From Treponema sp. (GTDB taxonomy: Bacteria > Spirochaetota > Spirochaetia > Treponematales > Breznakiellaceae), in assembly GCA_009781475.1 (NCBI GenBank), contig WQYB01000002.1, positions 34,250-98,249 on the forward strand: a DNA stretch of 64,000 nt, in the 5' to 3' direction. Below the pieces are notes generated by a model, which made no database searches, was not told where the DNA came from, and saw nothing but the letters and a program-made list of their open reading frames with translations. Below are positions 17,899 through 26,151 of the stretch, piece by piece; position 1 is the first letter of the stretch, and each line of letters opens with the position of its first letter. A program made the position numbers and the translations under genes.

Positions 17899-19450
17899 CG
17901 CAGTCCGAACATATTCCTGAATAATTTTTCTTACACTGTTCAATATAAAAAGAATTTCCATTTTGCCAAATCTTTTCCAAAGAATCTGTAAATACATTTC
18001 CTAAAATGCGGTTATTTTCGTTTTGACCTTTTAAAACTGAAATATCTTCACGGCATAACGGAACAGTGCCGTCTATTAATATGGGGAAATCCCTCATTAT
18101 GTGCCAGCAGCATTGACGAATAACAGGAGAAATATCAGAAGCCTGTTTTTTTTCAAGAGTTTTGCAAAAGTCATTATACTTTTGAATTATTACATTTTTT
18201 TCGCCGTTTGGTGATAAATCTTTCCAGTGGCGATAAAACTTTTCAGTATCATCTTCTTCGCCTTTTACACGCACTGCTTGTGCATAACAATCATTTGGAA
18301 ATAATGACAATAATTTTTTGCATGTATCATTTGCTTCGGCGAAACCTGTTCCGCGCATTTGAGTATATCGCTGGGGGTTTACAGTATCTAAAGATACAAT
18401 CCAGCTTAAAGGAGGCAGGTAATTTATTCTTTTTTCTTTTTTTGCATTTATGGATAATTGTAAATATCTGTCAAGTTCTTCATTTTTCCAGCCAAGACCG
18501 GAAGTTTCTATAACCAACGCAAGTTGTGGATGTGAAAGAACCTCTTGGATTAACTGATCCTTTTGCGGATGCAAACTTAGTTCACCCCACAGGGAAAGGT
18601 CGATAACTGCATCACCGCTAAAAGCTATTATTTTTTCAAGAAGCGATTTAAACTTATCTATTTCTAAAAAATCTTTTCGTGTTAGTACATCGGTATTTAA
18701 AGGATAAGGGCAAATACCGCATTTTTGAGGACATCCGCCGTAAACCTGTATAGGATAAAAAATAGGAAGAGTTCTTAATATTTCAGGTTGATCAGTGACG
18801 ATTCTTTCTATATCAGATGCACACGGTATTTTTGAACCTGCAGCATTTATAAAATTATTTAAAAGTAAAAGATTGCGTTTGGTATCTGCGCAAAGATTAA
18901 TTCTATGACAGCGAAGGTCTGCAGCGGAAATTTCTGCTTCGATATCAAATGCATTTATATCTTTTTGAATGACAGAAAACAATAAGTCTCTTTCTACAGC
19001 GCCGTCATCTTCACCTAAAATTTTGGATAATATTGCAGAAGTACCGGGTGAAAGAAGTTCCGGGGTAAGTCCATAAGGCCAGCCGTCTGCGTAAGTATAC
19101 TCGGCGGCGTATTTTGTATGTCTTTGTTCAAGAGCGTCTGTAAGACAGGGATCTAAAAAAGGGCAATCGGCAAATGTAAAATAAGCAAGATCCAAACCCG
19201 CCTGATGTTCAGCGATTTTTTCAAGTAAAGATCGTTTTGTCCAGGTTTCGCATTGTACGATTTCAATTCCTTCAAATTTATTTATAAATGATAAATCTGT
19301 ATTGTCAGAAACAGCTAATATGGTTTTACTTACTTTGGGAAACTTCGCGGCTTGTTCAATGCATAATTCAATGGCATTTTTTCCATTAAAGACCGGCTCA
19401 AATGCCTGGCTGGACAGGTTACCTGCATATAATACTAATAAAGCGTTCAT
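17873..19450 (-). CDS. Spiro-SPASM radical SAM protein with N-terminal nucleotidyltransferase-like domain
   Basis: This 525-residue protein has an N-terminal region (residues ~1-200) resembling a cytidylyltransferase (NALLVLYAGNLSSQAFEPVFNGKNAIELCIEQA; AYFTFADCPFLD). A radical SAM domain follows with C240-x3-C244-x2-C247, the cysteines that hold the SAM-cleaving [4Fe-4S] cluster. The C-terminus carries the Cys-rich SPASM pattern (QCCWHIMRDF...PLCREDIS...CKKNYSGICSDC) for auxiliary clusters. This architecture is the spirochaete-restricted 'spiro-SPASM' family; its reaction is unknown. It heads the glycan-type operon, so the target may be a sugar or a surface protein. Confidence 0.85.
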   Translation of the reverse strand: MNALLVLYAGNLSSQAFEPVFNGKNAIELCIEQAAKFPKVSKTILAVSDNTDLSFINKFEGIEIVQCETWTKRSLLEKIAEHQAGLDLAYFTFADCPFLDPCLTDALEQRHTKYAAEYTYADGWPYGLTPELLSPGTSAILSKILGEDDGAVERDLLFSVIQKDINAFDIEAEISAADLRCHRINLCADTKRNLLLLNNFINAAGSKIPCASDIERIVTDQPEILRTLPIFYPIQVYGGCPQKCGICPYPLNTDVLTRKDFLEIDKFKSLLEKIIAFSGDAVIDLSLWGELSLHPQKDQLIQEVLSHPQLALVIETSGLGWKNEELDRYLQLSINAKKEKRINYLPPLSWIVSLDTVNPQRYTQMRGTGFAEANDTCKKLLSLFPNDCYAQAVRVKGEEDDTEKFYRHWKDLSPNGEKNVIIQKYNDFCKTLEKKQASDISPVIRQCCWHIMRDFPILIDGTVPLCREDISVLKGQNENNRILGNVFTDSLEKIWQNGNSFYIEQCKKNYSGICSDCDEYYTYNF

Positions 19451-19480
19451 ACTTTTCTATATATCGGCGGTTTTTAAATG

Positions 19481-20563
19481 TCAAGTGAATGACGGTAAGC
19501 TATTACCCAGCAGTTTAATACGAGCGAATATATAATCGAGCCTGTTATGGTTTAAAACAGCGCGGCGGTATGGTTTATCACTGACTCCATCAATTATGTA
19601 CCCGCCTCTTGTGACGAATTTTTTACTTTTTCCCTCGGTAAACCAGTAAATAAGGGAAATATCTTCGTTTGTCATTTCAATGGCGTTTAAGCCTTTTTTG
19701 CCAAGTGTACAGCCTGAATTAAAAAGACAGGGGACAGGCAGTTCATCTCCGTAAAGGCTATGGCGGTAAACATCACGGCGTTCTTTTCGCTGAAGTTTAC
19801 CCATTTCCCTGCGCAGCGCGCTGACTTCGTTTTCTATACGGCTGCGGTTTTCACCCGAAGAAGTAGGATAGTCCCGGCAAAGCCTTTCAATCTCAAATTT
19901 AATGTATTCAAAACGTCCTAACGATTCAAATAAAGGTCTGTGAGTATGACCGATAATTGACAAACAGTTATTCATCAATGAAAAACCGTAAGCCATTTTT
20001 TCTATATGAAAACGCTTATTAGGGCTTCTGGAATCAGATATATTTTTAATGCCCAAAGGCGTTAAGATATGACGGATCGCGAAAGCCATCAATCTGTTAA
20101 ATTTTGTATAGATTTTAGAAAGCTGATGCCCGTGAAAAACATAAGCAGGAATGATCCCTGTTTCAATTTTAATTACATTATGAATCTCAAATGGATATGA
20201 TGTGTTTTTTAAATAAATAAGCTGTTCGTCATGATTACCAACTATTTTATATAACCGATTTTCTCTGGCGAATAAATTAAAAATTCTGTATAGATTTGCC
20301 CATTTTTCCCGAATATAATCCAAAGGAAAGCGATGAAGTTCTTCTACATCGCCGTTTAAAACCAAAGTCCAGCCGTTTTTATAGTAATATTCTTCCAGAA
20401 TACACATTAACATTTCACCATTATGGTAAAGGTCATCTCTGGAGCCCGTACCCATATGGAGATCGCTCATAATAATGACTTTACCGCCATGTGAAATATC
20501 AAGGATTGAGCTTTCAGGCAGTTCTTCTTCGTAGAAATTGCTAAAAGAAAGTTTTTCTTTCAT
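19481..20563 (-). CDS. Calcineurin-like metallophosphoesterase
   Basis: This 360-residue cytoplasmic protein shows the dimetal phosphoesterase motifs in order: SDLHMG (D-x-H), LNGDVEEL (GD), VGNHDE (GNHD) and IGHTHRP (GHTH). A charged coiled-coil stretch lies at ~235-265. It resembles UDP-2,3-diacylglucosamine pyrophosphatase-like or general phosphodiesterase proteins, but no substrate can be named. The ATG (20563-20561) is the very next base after the tRNA-Met discriminator, so there is no room for a normal ribosome-binding site except inside the tRNA. Confidence 0.82.
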   Translation of the reverse strand: MKEKLSFSNFYEEELPESSILDISHGGKVIIMSDLHMGTGSRDDLYHNGEMLMCILEEYYYKNGWTLVLNGDVEELHRFPLDYIREKWANLYRIFNLFARENRLYKIVGNHDEQLIYLKNTSYPFEIHNVIKIETGIIPAYVFHGHQLSKIYTKFNRLMAFAIRHILTPLGIKNISDSRSPNKRFHIEKMAYGFSLMNNCLSIIGHTHRPLFESLGRFEYIKFEIERLCRDYPTSSGENRSRIENEVSALRREMGKLQRKERRDVYRHSLYGDELPVPCLFNSGCTLGKKGLNAIEMTNEDISLIYWFTEGKSKKFVTRGGYIIDGVSDKPYRRAVLNHNRLDYIFARIKLLGNSLPSFT

Positions 20564-20637
20564 TGGGCCTTCAGGGACTTGAACCCCGGACCAAGAGATT
20601 ATGAGTCTCCTGCTCTAACCAACTGAGCTAAGGGCCC
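20564..20637 (-). tRNA. tRNA-Met-type (anticodon CAU)
   Basis: On the minus strand: acceptor GGGCCCT/AAGGCCC (one mismatch), D arm GCTC...GAGC, anticodon stem GGAGA/TCTCT with loop CTCATAA (anticodon CAT), T arm CGGGG-TTCAAGT-CCCTG. CCA is not encoded. It begins with a paired G-C, so an elongator Met or a lysidine-modified Ile(CAU) tRNA is more likely than initiator; the sequence alone does not settle Met versus Ile. Confidence 0.92.
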
Positions 20638-20649
20638 CTTTTGTAACTT

Positions 20650-20676
20650 TTTATATAAATATTTTAGTAATGTCAA
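20650..20676 (-). promoter_or_regulatory. Promoter of tRNA-Met
   Basis: On the minus strand a perfect TTGACA (20671-20676) precedes TATAAA (20650-20655) with a 15-bp spacer. The start would lie a few bases before the tRNA at 20637 and would also drive the abutting phosphoesterase gene. Confidence 0.6.
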
Positions 20677-20705
20677 GTAGCTAATTTCAAAAATCGAATA
20701 ATCAC

Positions 20706-20734
20706 TAGTCACAAATAATATGCCGCTATATAAT
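20706..20734 (+). promoter_or_regulatory. Possible promoter of the mla operon
   Basis: TAGTCA (20706-20711, 4/6 match) and TATAAT (20729-20734) are 17 bp apart. The predicted start (~20741) coincides with the in-frame ATG at 20741, suggesting a leaderless mRNA. Confidence 0.45.
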
Positions 20735-20740
20735 GCCATT

Positions 20741-21511
20741 ATGCTTAATTTTGCGGAGCCTGTAAAAAGAATATTCTATAACCTGGGATTTTTTGCGAAA
20801 ACATTGAAAGGAGTTATATCTTTTATACGCAATTATAAGGCTTCGTATAAAGTTCTTGTCATGCAGATTCTTTTTACATTTGTATATGCTCTGGGGATCA
20901 CAACCCTTTTGGCTCTGGCAATAGGAGCGGCAGTTAATATTATAGGAGGTCCGTTTCTTGCAAGGTTAAACCAGCAGCAGCTAATGTATACATTATTAAT
21001 TATAATTATTACAAGAGAATTGGGACCGCTTTTGACAGCTTTTATTGTTATTGCCCGTTCGGCTACTGCCATTGCCACGGAAATTGCCGGAATGGTAATT
21101 TCTCATGAAGTTGAGGCTTATATATCGATTGGAGTAGATCCAATTGAACACCTGGCAGTTCCGAGGTTTTTGGGAGTAACTATATCGCTTGTTTTGCTTA
21201 ACATATATTTTTCTGTATTCGGGCTTGCGGGCTCTTATATTATCTCTCAATTTTTTAATTCAATCCCGATAGATTTATATTTTGAAAGTTTAATTCATCA
21301 TCTGCATATAAAGGATATAATACTGTCGATAACTAAAAGTGTATCATTTGGAGCAATTATATCTATTGGCGCTGTAATTCAGGGGTTTTCGGTTGAACGG
21401 GCAAGTACAGAAATTCCTGTTGCAGGTTTAAAAGCGGTAAGCAGTTCATTTGCATATTGTATAATTGTTAATGTTCTTCTATCGGTATTATTTTATATTG
21501 TGTTGGTATAA
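20741..21511 (+). CDS. mlaE: MlaE-family ABC permease (lipid transport)
   Basis: A 256-residue inner-membrane protein with about five to six helices and the MlaE signature RELGPLLTAFIVIARSATAIATEIAGMVISHEVEAY. It forms the membrane core of an Mla/Mce-type transporter moving phospholipids between inner and outer membranes. Start choice: the frame extends to ATG 20720, but neither start has a ribosome-binding site, and a TATAAT at 20729-20734 lies between the two, which favours 20741. Its stop overlaps the mlaF start by one base (TAATG). Confidence 0.9.
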   Translation: MLNFAEPVKRIFYNLGFFAKTLKGVISFIRNYKASYKVLVMQILFTFVYALGITTLLALAIGAAVNIIGGPFLARLNQQQLMYTLLIIIITRELGPLLTAFIVIARSATAIATEIAGMVISHEVEAYISIGVDPIEHLAVPRFLGVTISLVLLNIYFSVFGLAGSYIISQFFNSIPIDLYFESLIHHLHIKDIILSITKSVSFGAIISIGAVIQGFSVERASTEIPVAGLKAVSSSFAYCIIVNVLLSVLFYIVLV

Positions 21512-22245
21512 TGAAAGATATAATAGAGTTAAAAAATGTCAGTTTCGCAACTCAGGATGGAAACATTGTGCATGATATAACGGTTGGGTTTGAATCGAAA
21601 AAAACAACTGCCATTGTCGGACCTTCCGGAGGAGGTAAAAGCACTGTTTTAAAACTGGCAGCAGGGCTTTTGGTTCCGTCACAAGGTGATGTTTTTTACA
21701 ATGGAAAGAATATTACACAGATGAATCGAAATGAAAATTTGGATTTCCGCCGTGAAGGAGGATTTGTCTTTCAGGATTCAGCTTTATGGGCTAACCAGAA
21801 TTTATTTCAAATACTGGAGCTTCCGCTTAGACTGCATTTTCCGGCAATGTCCAGATATGAAAGAGCAGAAAAAGTTAAAAATGCGGCAAATATGGTAGGA
21901 TATAAAAAGAATTTGAATATAAGACCTGCAAGGCTTTCTATGGGAGAACAAAAACTTATCGCTTTTGCCAGGGCTATATTATTTGATCCCCCTCTTCTTT
22001 TTCTTGATGAATGTACAGAATCATTGGATGAAACTGCATCAGAAAAAATAATTGATATAATCAAGCGAAAACAAAGGGAAAGGTCTTCTGTCATTTTTGT
22101 AAGTCATGATTTAAGATTAATTATGGAACTTGCGGATACTGTAGTTGTAATTACAGACGGTAAAGTGAGTGTTATATCACCCAAAGATCATATCTTAAGC
22201 GATTTATTGCTTAATGATTTTTTTAAAGTAGGAATTGCATCATGA
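21511..22245 (+). CDS. mlaF: MlaF-family ABC ATPase
   Basis: This 244-residue ATPase powers the Mla/Mce-type transporter. Motifs: Walker A GPSGGGKST (~residues 37-45), Q-loop FVFQDSALW, signature LSMGEQ, Walker B LLFLDECTES and the switch His in VSHD. The signature has MGE in place of the common SGGQ form, as is usual in Mla ATPases. It is coupled to mlaE by a one-base overlap. A 15-bp duplicated sequence starts right after its stop. Confidence 0.92.
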   Translation: MKDIIELKNVSFATQDGNIVHDITVGFESKKTTAIVGPSGGGKSTVLKLAAGLLVPSQGDVFYNGKNITQMNRNENLDFRREGGFVFQDSALWANQNLFQILELPLRLHFPAMSRYERAEKVKNAANMVGYKKNLNIRPARLSMGEQKLIAFARAILFDPPLLFLDECTESLDETASEKIIDIIKRKQRERSSVIFVSHDLRLIMELADTVVVITDGKVSVISPKDHILSDLLLNDFFKVGIAS

Positions 22246-22325
22246 GAGGTTATTATGAAACTTCGTTTCATATTCGATTTTAATGCGCAGTCATTCGACT
22301 GCGCTATACTGAGGTTATTATGAAA
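22246..22325. repeat. 15-bp direct repeats flanking a hairpin segment before mlaD
   Basis: GAGGTTATTATGAAA occurs perfectly at 22246-22260 and again at 22311-22325, each carrying a ribosome-binding site and ATG. The 50 bp between hold two hairpins, GAAACTTCGTTTC and GCGCAGTC-ATTC-GACTGCGC (8-bp perfect stem, 22285-22304). The first ATG opens only a 22-codon frame; the second is the mlaD start. Confidence 0.7.
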
Positions 22326-23288
22326 TTTTCCATTAAATTTGCGGATCAAATTGTAGGCGCTCTTGTTATACTTGCGCTTATAATATTAATTTTTGTCATT
22401 TTTATGATGGGCAGTAATCATAGATGGTTTGAAAAAGATATTCAATTTATAACATATTTATCTTCTGCTTCCGGTCTTAGCCGGAATATGCCTGTACATT
22501 ATAAAGGTTTTACAATCGGACATGTTAAAGATTTTAAACTAGCAGAAGGTGATGATTTAAAAAACGGCGAGGTAAAAGTTTTTTTTACCATATTTAATGA
22601 ACATGCTGAAAAAGTTAAAGATGGCTCACTTGTTGAATTAAAAACAAGTCCAATACCGGGTTTAGGCAATTCATTTCAATTTTATTTTGGTAATGGACCC
22701 AATATTATTCAGCAAAATGCATTTATTCCGGAAGCAAAATCAAGGCAGGCAGGATTTTTAGATGAAGATTGGAAAAATGCTCCCGAAGATACTGAAAGTA
22801 TTGGATATATTATTGACCAGGTAAAAGATGTAATAGAAGTTTTAAATATATCTTTAAAAGGTGATGTTGGTGCTGATGATTATGCGATTGGAAAAATAGT
22901 ATTAGATATTAAAGAATTAACAGATAATGTTAATAGTCTTTCACGAAGTCTTTCCGGTCAGTTAAGTCCTGTTATTAATAATGTGGAATCAATTACCGGA
23001 AGAATTTCTGATCCTTCCGGCGCTGTAATGAGCAGCCTGGAAACTTTTTTATTATCTCTTTCAGGATTAACCAAAACTTTAGATGCATCAACAAAAGACC
23101 TGCCTGGTTTTCTGCCGGAACATCTTCCGCAGATTAGCAGTTTTATCGCTGATTTAAATGTAGGGATTACCAAATTAAATGATTTATTAATATCTGCTTC
23201 ATATAATCCAATTTTAAGAGGCGGTATACCGCAGCAAACTGATACTACACCCGGAGGAGCTAGTCCCAGGAACATAATCGAGTTTTAA
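22320..23288 (+). CDS. mlaD: MlaD/Mce-domain protein
   Basis: This 322-residue protein has one N-terminal membrane anchor (residues ~10-30, VGALVILALIILIFVIFM), an MCE domain (~38-125; YLSSASGLSRNMPVHYKGFTIGHVKDF and the SPIPGLGNSFQFYFG loop), and a long helical C-terminal part. MCE domains form hexameric rings that carry lipid across the periplasm. It uses the second copy of a duplicated ribosome-binding site/ATG. It follows mlaF in the conserved E-F-D order. Confidence 0.9.
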   Translation: MKFSIKFADQIVGALVILALIILIFVIFMMGSNHRWFEKDIQFITYLSSASGLSRNMPVHYKGFTIGHVKDFKLAEGDDLKNGEVKVFFTIFNEHAEKVKDGSLVELKTSPIPGLGNSFQFYFGNGPNIIQQNAFIPEAKSRQAGFLDEDWKNAPEDTESIGYIIDQVKDVIEVLNISLKGDVGADDYAIGKIVLDIKELTDNVNSLSRSLSGQLSPVINNVESITGRISDPSGAVMSSLETFLLSLSGLTKTLDASTKDLPGFLPEHLPQISSFIADLNVGITKLNDLLISASYNPILRGGIPQQTDTTPGGASPRNIIEF

Positions 23289-23302
23289 ATAAGGAGTATA
23301 AA

Positions 23303-24190
23303 ATGAAAAAAAACTTTTTTTTATTTTTATTAATTTTTTTACTATCTAATTTTTTCTTTTTCTCTTGTTCTTCTCAGCCTAAAAACATAAGAGGAGAAAT
23401 AAATATACTGCGGACACAGGTAGAAACAGGGTTAGTTGCAGCAAACAGAGAAGCGGCAATGGGAAGGTTTGAAAATGCTTTAACCTTATTGACTCAGCAC
23501 AAAAATACTGCAATACTTACAGATGATCCTTCATTAATAATCCGGGTTTGTTTATCTAAAGGTAATATCCTGTATTCTCTTGAAAAATATGATGATGCAT
23601 ACAAAGAATGGGATTTTGCTGTTAAAGAAGCAATACGAATAAAAAATACAGAGTTATTGTCTGTTGCAAAGATTTATGAAGCAAGAGGAAGACTATTATT
23701 AATAAGAGCTTCAGCAGAAACAACGATTGAAATTCAATCAATATTAAACGAAGTAAGACAATTAAGGCCGAACATTAAAAAAGATAAATTGTATGAAGCA
23801 TTCGCCTGGCAGGTTGAAGGAATGACACTTCGATCATTGAGGCGATGGAACGAAGCTGAAGATGCTATAAAAAAAAGTTTGGCTATTCATCAGAAAATAA
23901 GGTATTTTGAAAATGCTTCTTATGACTGGTTTGTTATTGCTTCTATAAGATCATTGAGCGGAGAGTTTGCAAATGCGATAATCGCATTAAATAATTCTAT
24001 TGATTTTGATCGCAGAATTGAAAATTCATGGGGGCTTGCGGCAAGCTGGCGTGCAATGGGTGATGTTTATGTCAGAGCAGGAAATTCTGCCGAAGCTAGA
24101 AGCGCATACGAAAGATCCAGGGCAATATATGTTCTTATGAGACATGACAGAGAAGTTGAAGAGATCGATAATAAAATAAGAAATTTATAA
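23303..24190 (+). CDS. TPR-repeat lipoprotein linked to the mla operon
   Basis: This 295-residue protein starts with a lipoprotein signal (MKKNFFLFLLIFLLSNFFFFSC; lipobox Cys at 22) followed by SSQPKN. The rest is all helical with TPR-like pairs from ~40 to ~290 (for example GNILYSLEKYDDAYKEWDFA, WRAMGDVYVRAGNSAEARSAYERSRAIY). It starts 14 bp after mlaD behind AAGGAG, so it is in the same operon and could be a periplasmic or outer-membrane partner of the MCE ring, taking the place of MlaC or MlaA; that is inference. Confidence 0.78.
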   Translation: MKKNFFLFLLIFLLSNFFFFSCSSQPKNIRGEINILRTQVETGLVAANREAAMGRFENALTLLTQHKNTAILTDDPSLIIRVCLSKGNILYSLEKYDDAYKEWDFAVKEAIRIKNTELLSVAKIYEARGRLLLIRASAETTIEIQSILNEVRQLRPNIKKDKLYEAFAWQVEGMTLRSLRRWNEAEDAIKKSLAIHQKIRYFENASYDWFVIASIRSLSGEFANAIIALNNSIDFDRRIENSWGLAASWRAMGDVYVRAGNSAEARSAYERSRAIYVLMRHDREVEEIDNKIRNL

Positions 24191-24201
24191 AGGAGATATA
24201 A

Positions 24202-25404
24202 ATGAATAATGTATTTATGAACACTTATAACAGGCTGCCTGTAACTTTTGCAAAAGGTGAAGGTTCGTGGCTTTTTGATATAAACGGAAAAAAGTATCTG
24301 GATTTTGGTTCGGGTATTGCTGTAAACCTTTTGGGTCATAATCATCCGGCGCTTGTTAAAGCAATCACAGAACAGGCAGCAAAGTACTTACATGTTTGTA
24401 ATTATTATACAAGCGATGTAAGTTCTGCTTTTGCAGAAAAACTTGTTGAAGCAGCATCTGGCGCAGGAATGAAAAATGTTTTTTTTGCAAATTCTGGAGC
24501 AGAGGCAAATGAAGGAGCATGTAAAATTGCAAGAAAATATTCTCTTTTAAAATACGGGCAGGGCAGGCATACAATAGTTACATTAAAGGGGAGTTTTCAC
24601 GGAAGAACAATTACAACTTTATCAGCGACAGGTCAGGAAAAATTTCACAAAGACTTTGGACCATTTACAGAAGGGTTTATTCATATTCCCGGCGGAGACA
24701 TTGATTTACTGGAAAAGACACTCGATGAAAAAAAGGTGGCAGCTTTTTTAATCGAAGCGATTCAGGGTGAAAGCGGTATTGTTCTCCAGTCGCAGGAGTT
24801 TATTAACGCTGCTGCAAAGTTATGCGCACAAAGAGATATTCTTTTAATGTTTGATGAAATACAATGCGGACTTGGAAGGACAGGAACATTTTTAGCTTTT
24901 GAACAATACAAAGACACAAATGGCAATCCGTTAAAAGCCGATATAATAACTCTTGCAAAAGGTCTTGCAGGAGGAGTTCCTGCTGGAGCTGTTTTAGCAG
25001 GAGAAAAAACGAAAGAAGTTTTCAAAATTGGAGATCACGGCAGTACATTCGGCGGAAACCCAATAGCTGCGGCTGCAGGACTTGTTGTATTAAAAACTGT
25101 AAATACACCGGAGTTTCTTGCAGAAAATGTAAGGAAAGGCGAAAAAATAATGTCAGCCTTAAGGAAAAATAAAAAGATAAAAGAGGTACGGGGAAAAGGT
25201 TTAATGATTGGAGCTGACATCGAAAATGAATCATGGCCGGTTATTGAAGCAGGAATTAAAAGAGCAGATCTTACAAAAAACCAAAACGGTCTTTTAATAC
25301 TGTCAGGCGGAGCCAATACATTAAGGTTTTTACCCCCATATACAATACTTGACAATGAAATCGAGCAGGGATTGGAAATACTGGATGAATTATTAAGTTG
25401 TTAA
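24202..25404 (+). CDS. argD: Acetylornithine aminotransferase (class III, PLP)
   Basis: This 400-residue protein has the full class III layout: GKKYLDFGSGIAVNLLGHNHPALVKA, FFANSGAEANEGACKIARKYS, SFHGRTITTLSATGQEKF, MFDEIQCGLGRTG and the PLP-binding Lys in TLAKGLAGGVPAGAVL. The sequence is closest in character to ArgD (N-acetylornithine 5-semialdehyde aminotransferase), though ornithine or succinylornithine aminotransferase cannot be excluded. It starts 11 bp after the TPR lipoprotein with AAAGGAG; whether it belongs functionally to that operon is doubtful. No other arginine genes are nearby. Confidence 0.88.
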   Translation: MNNVFMNTYNRLPVTFAKGEGSWLFDINGKKYLDFGSGIAVNLLGHNHPALVKAITEQAAKYLHVCNYYTSDVSSAFAEKLVEAASGAGMKNVFFANSGAEANEGACKIARKYSLLKYGQGRHTIVTLKGSFHGRTITTLSATGQEKFHKDFGPFTEGFIHIPGGDIDLLEKTLDEKKVAAFLIEAIQGESGIVLQSQEFINAAAKLCAQRDILLMFDEIQCGLGRTGTFLAFEQYKDTNGNPLKADIITLAKGLAGGVPAGAVLAGEKTKEVFKIGDHGSTFGGNPIAAAAGLVVLKTVNTPEFLAENVRKGEKIMSALRKNKKIKEVRGKGLMIGADIENESWPVIEAGIKRADLTKNQNGLLILSGGANTLRFLPPYTILDNEIEQGLEILDELLSC

Positions 25405-25427
25405 CCATTAATAAGTATCGGTTAACA
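25399..25427. other. Inverted repeat spanning two convergent stop codons
   Basis: TGTTAACC and GGTTAACA form a perfect 8-bp stem around a 13-base loop and include the argD stop and the stop of the facing TtcA-like gene. No T-run follows on either strand, so it may be a 3'-end stabiliser rather than a true terminator. Confidence 0.45.
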
Positions 25428-26151
25428 AATCGATCTTGCCGTCTCCAAGCGCTTTTAGTATTCTGCGTTTCATATCTCCGTCATTTCCGGTAAAATCGGC
25501 AATTTTTTTACGAATATTTCGACGGTTTGAATTTTGACCATAAGGACAAGTACAGGTATTTTTTAAGATATTTTGTTCTGCAGCACATGCGATAATTTGG
25601 CTTTCTTCTAAAAGAGCAAGAGGGCGGATAAGGCTGATAGGATAATTGCGGTACTTAATAAATACAGGCATCGCAAGCATCGAACCCTTTGAGCAAAGAT
25701 TCATAAAAAATGTTTCGATAATGTCATCAAGATGATGCCCCAAAGCGATTTTATTAAAACCATTTTCTACAGCGTACTTTATAAGTTCAGACCGTCTTTG
25801 TGTGGAGCACCAGTAACAGTTCATTTTTTCCCCTTCTTTGAGTCTGCCGATAACGGGAACAAATAAATCGGTAAAAGGGATTCCCCATTCTTCCAGCTTT
25901 TTACAAAGAATGCCTTTTTTGCAGCAAGCGCAAAAGTCCGTACTTATATGAAGTCCCGCAAGTTCGTAATTAAATTTAAGAGCAGGTCTGATTGCCGAAA
26001 GCGCCCAGGAAAGTACGCTGGAATCTTTCCCGCCTGATACAGCAATTAAAATGCGATCGTTTTCAGTAATAAGAGAACGCTCCATTATTGTTTTAATCAT
26101 GAGTTTCCTGACAACTTCTGATGCTTTTACTTTTTTTAAAAATCTACCCAT
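25408..26151 (-). CDS. TtcA-family PP-loop tRNA thiolase-like protein
   Basis: This 247-residue protein has the PP-loop SGGKDSS (~residues 39-45) that binds ATP, the CACCKKG and CYWCSTQRR cysteine motifs that hold a [4Fe-4S] cluster in TtcA, and GHHLDDIIETFFMNL. TtcA makes 2-thiocytidine at position 32 of tRNA. The Cys patterns differ slightly from E. coli TtcA, so a related sulfur-transfer function is possible. It overlaps the QueH-TcdA gene by 8 bp, placing three tRNA-modifying activities in one operon. Confidence 0.82.
   Translation of the reverse strand: MGRFLKKVKASEVVRKLMIKTIMERSLITENDRILIAVSGGKDSSVLSWALSAIRPALKFNYELAGLHISTDFCACCKKGILCKKLEEWGIPFTDLFVPVIGRLKEGEKMNCYWCSTQRRSELIKYAVENGFNKIALGHHLDDIIETFFMNLCSKGSMLAMPVFIKYRNYPISLIRPLALLEESQIIACAAEQNILKNTCTCPYGQNSNRRNIRKKIADFTGNDGDMKRRILKALGDGKIDLLTDTY

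Noticed and set aside
22255..22323. 22-codon frame from the first duplicated ATG before mlaD
   Set aside because: It is very short and ends at the mlaD start; best explained by the direct repeat rather than a real leader peptide, though the latter is not excluded.
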